Source of the DNA: Gammaproteobacteria bacterium
GTDB taxonomy: Bacteria > Pseudomonadota > Gammaproteobacteria > Steroidobacterales > Steroidobacteraceae
Assembly (NCBI GenBank): GCA_020029535.1
Contig: JAIBJM010000019.1
Coordinates: forward strand, 1-36,770
Direction of reading: 5' to 3'
DNA length: 36,770 nucleotides
A model generated the notes under the pieces. That model made no database searches, had not been told where the DNA came from, and worked only from the letters and a program-made list of their open reading frames with translations. Made by a program: the position numbers and the translations under genes. The stretch's first letter is position 1. Each line of letters starts with the position of its first letter. This document shows positions 36,580 through 36,770 of the stretch, one piece after another.

Positions 36580-36770
36580 TCAGCGAACTCGATTTTCGCC
36601 CAGCTGCGCCTTCACCGACGCGACGCGCTCGGCGATGAAGGCCCGCAGCGGCGGACCGCTATGGCCGCCCCAACCGCCGTCGAATGACGCCGTGGCGCCC
36701 GGTGCCGGGGACCGGGCCAGGTTGGCTTCGAAGGCCGCCAGGCTCATGGTGTCATCGCGTCTCACCGAAT
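36580..36770 (-). CDS. C-terminal end of a gene cut by the window edge
   Basis: The frame is open to the right edge and ends at 36580. About 62 residues are visible, including FDGGWGGHSGPP and the helical end LRAFIAERVASVKAQLGENRVR. The ending resembles the tail of CotH-like spore-coat kinase relatives, but that is a weak guess. The GTG at 36765 need not be the start. Confidence 0.5.
   Translation of the reverse strand, partial: SVRRDDTMSLAAFEANLARSPAPGATASFDGGWGGHSGPPLRAFIAERVASVKAQLGENRVR

Overview
The window is chromosomal DNA of a high-GC gammaproteobacterium. The evidence is conserved gene order: rhlB divergent from trxA-rho, the chain aroQ-accB-accC-prmA-dusB-fis, purH-purD, groES-groEL and opgG-opgH. 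The GC-rich codon use, the outer-membrane proteins and the exported hypothetical families suggest a lineage near Xanthomonadales, Nevskiales or Steroidobacterales. That placement is an inference and is weakly held. I see no tRNA, rRNA, CRISPR array, insertion sequence, phage gene or integrase. No gap between genes exceeds about 270 bases.

Layout: (1) 137-3478 holds the RNA helicase rhlB (-) and, facing away from it, trxA and rho (+). Rho carries an apparent Arg/Asn/Gly-rich N-terminal extension. (2) 3545-8387 is a rightward accessory stretch: three exported proteins (double-VOC, lectin-like, and an unnamed family), a bicupin, an outer-membrane beta-barrel protein and a family 6-like DNA glycosylase. 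(3) 8384-19997 is a tight leftward run of 13 genes, in transcription order: a DsbD alpha-domain protein, a TlpA-like thioredoxin, aroQ, accB, accC, prmA, a zinc-ribbon membrane protein, dusB, fis, purH, purD, an alpha/beta hydrolase and an EamA transporter. Most gaps are under 35 bases or are overlaps. (4) 20093-22210 is groES-groEL with a sigma-32-like promoter, a CIRCE-type operator and a strong terminator. (5) 22215-28308 is the cell-envelope section: opgG-opgH for periplasmic glucans, a methyltransferase, and outer-membrane phospholipase A with an extra N-terminal domain. (6) 28345-34853 holds a cysteine-cluster protein coupled to an ammonium transporter, a periplasmic 5'-nucleotidase, an S-(hydroxymethyl)glutathione synthase, a decayed alpha/beta hydrolase and a membrane diguanylate cyclase. 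(7) 34955-36770 holds three small uncharacterised genes, including a 51-residue one, downstream of an RRM RNA-binding protein, and the C-terminal end of a gene cut by the window edge.

Most of the window is housekeeping. The leftward run joins shikimate, fatty-acid and purine synthesis to translation (L11 methylation, tRNA dihydrouridine) and the nucleoid protein Fis, a set that fits growth-rate control. The points most worth a second look are the stand-alone DsbD alpha domain in front of a TlpA thioredoxin, the doubly regulated groESL promoter with a hairpin over its operator, the Rho extension, the hydrolase pseudogene with two lesions, and the small-protein cluster at the right end. I found no clear sign of a wholly new defence or mobile system here.
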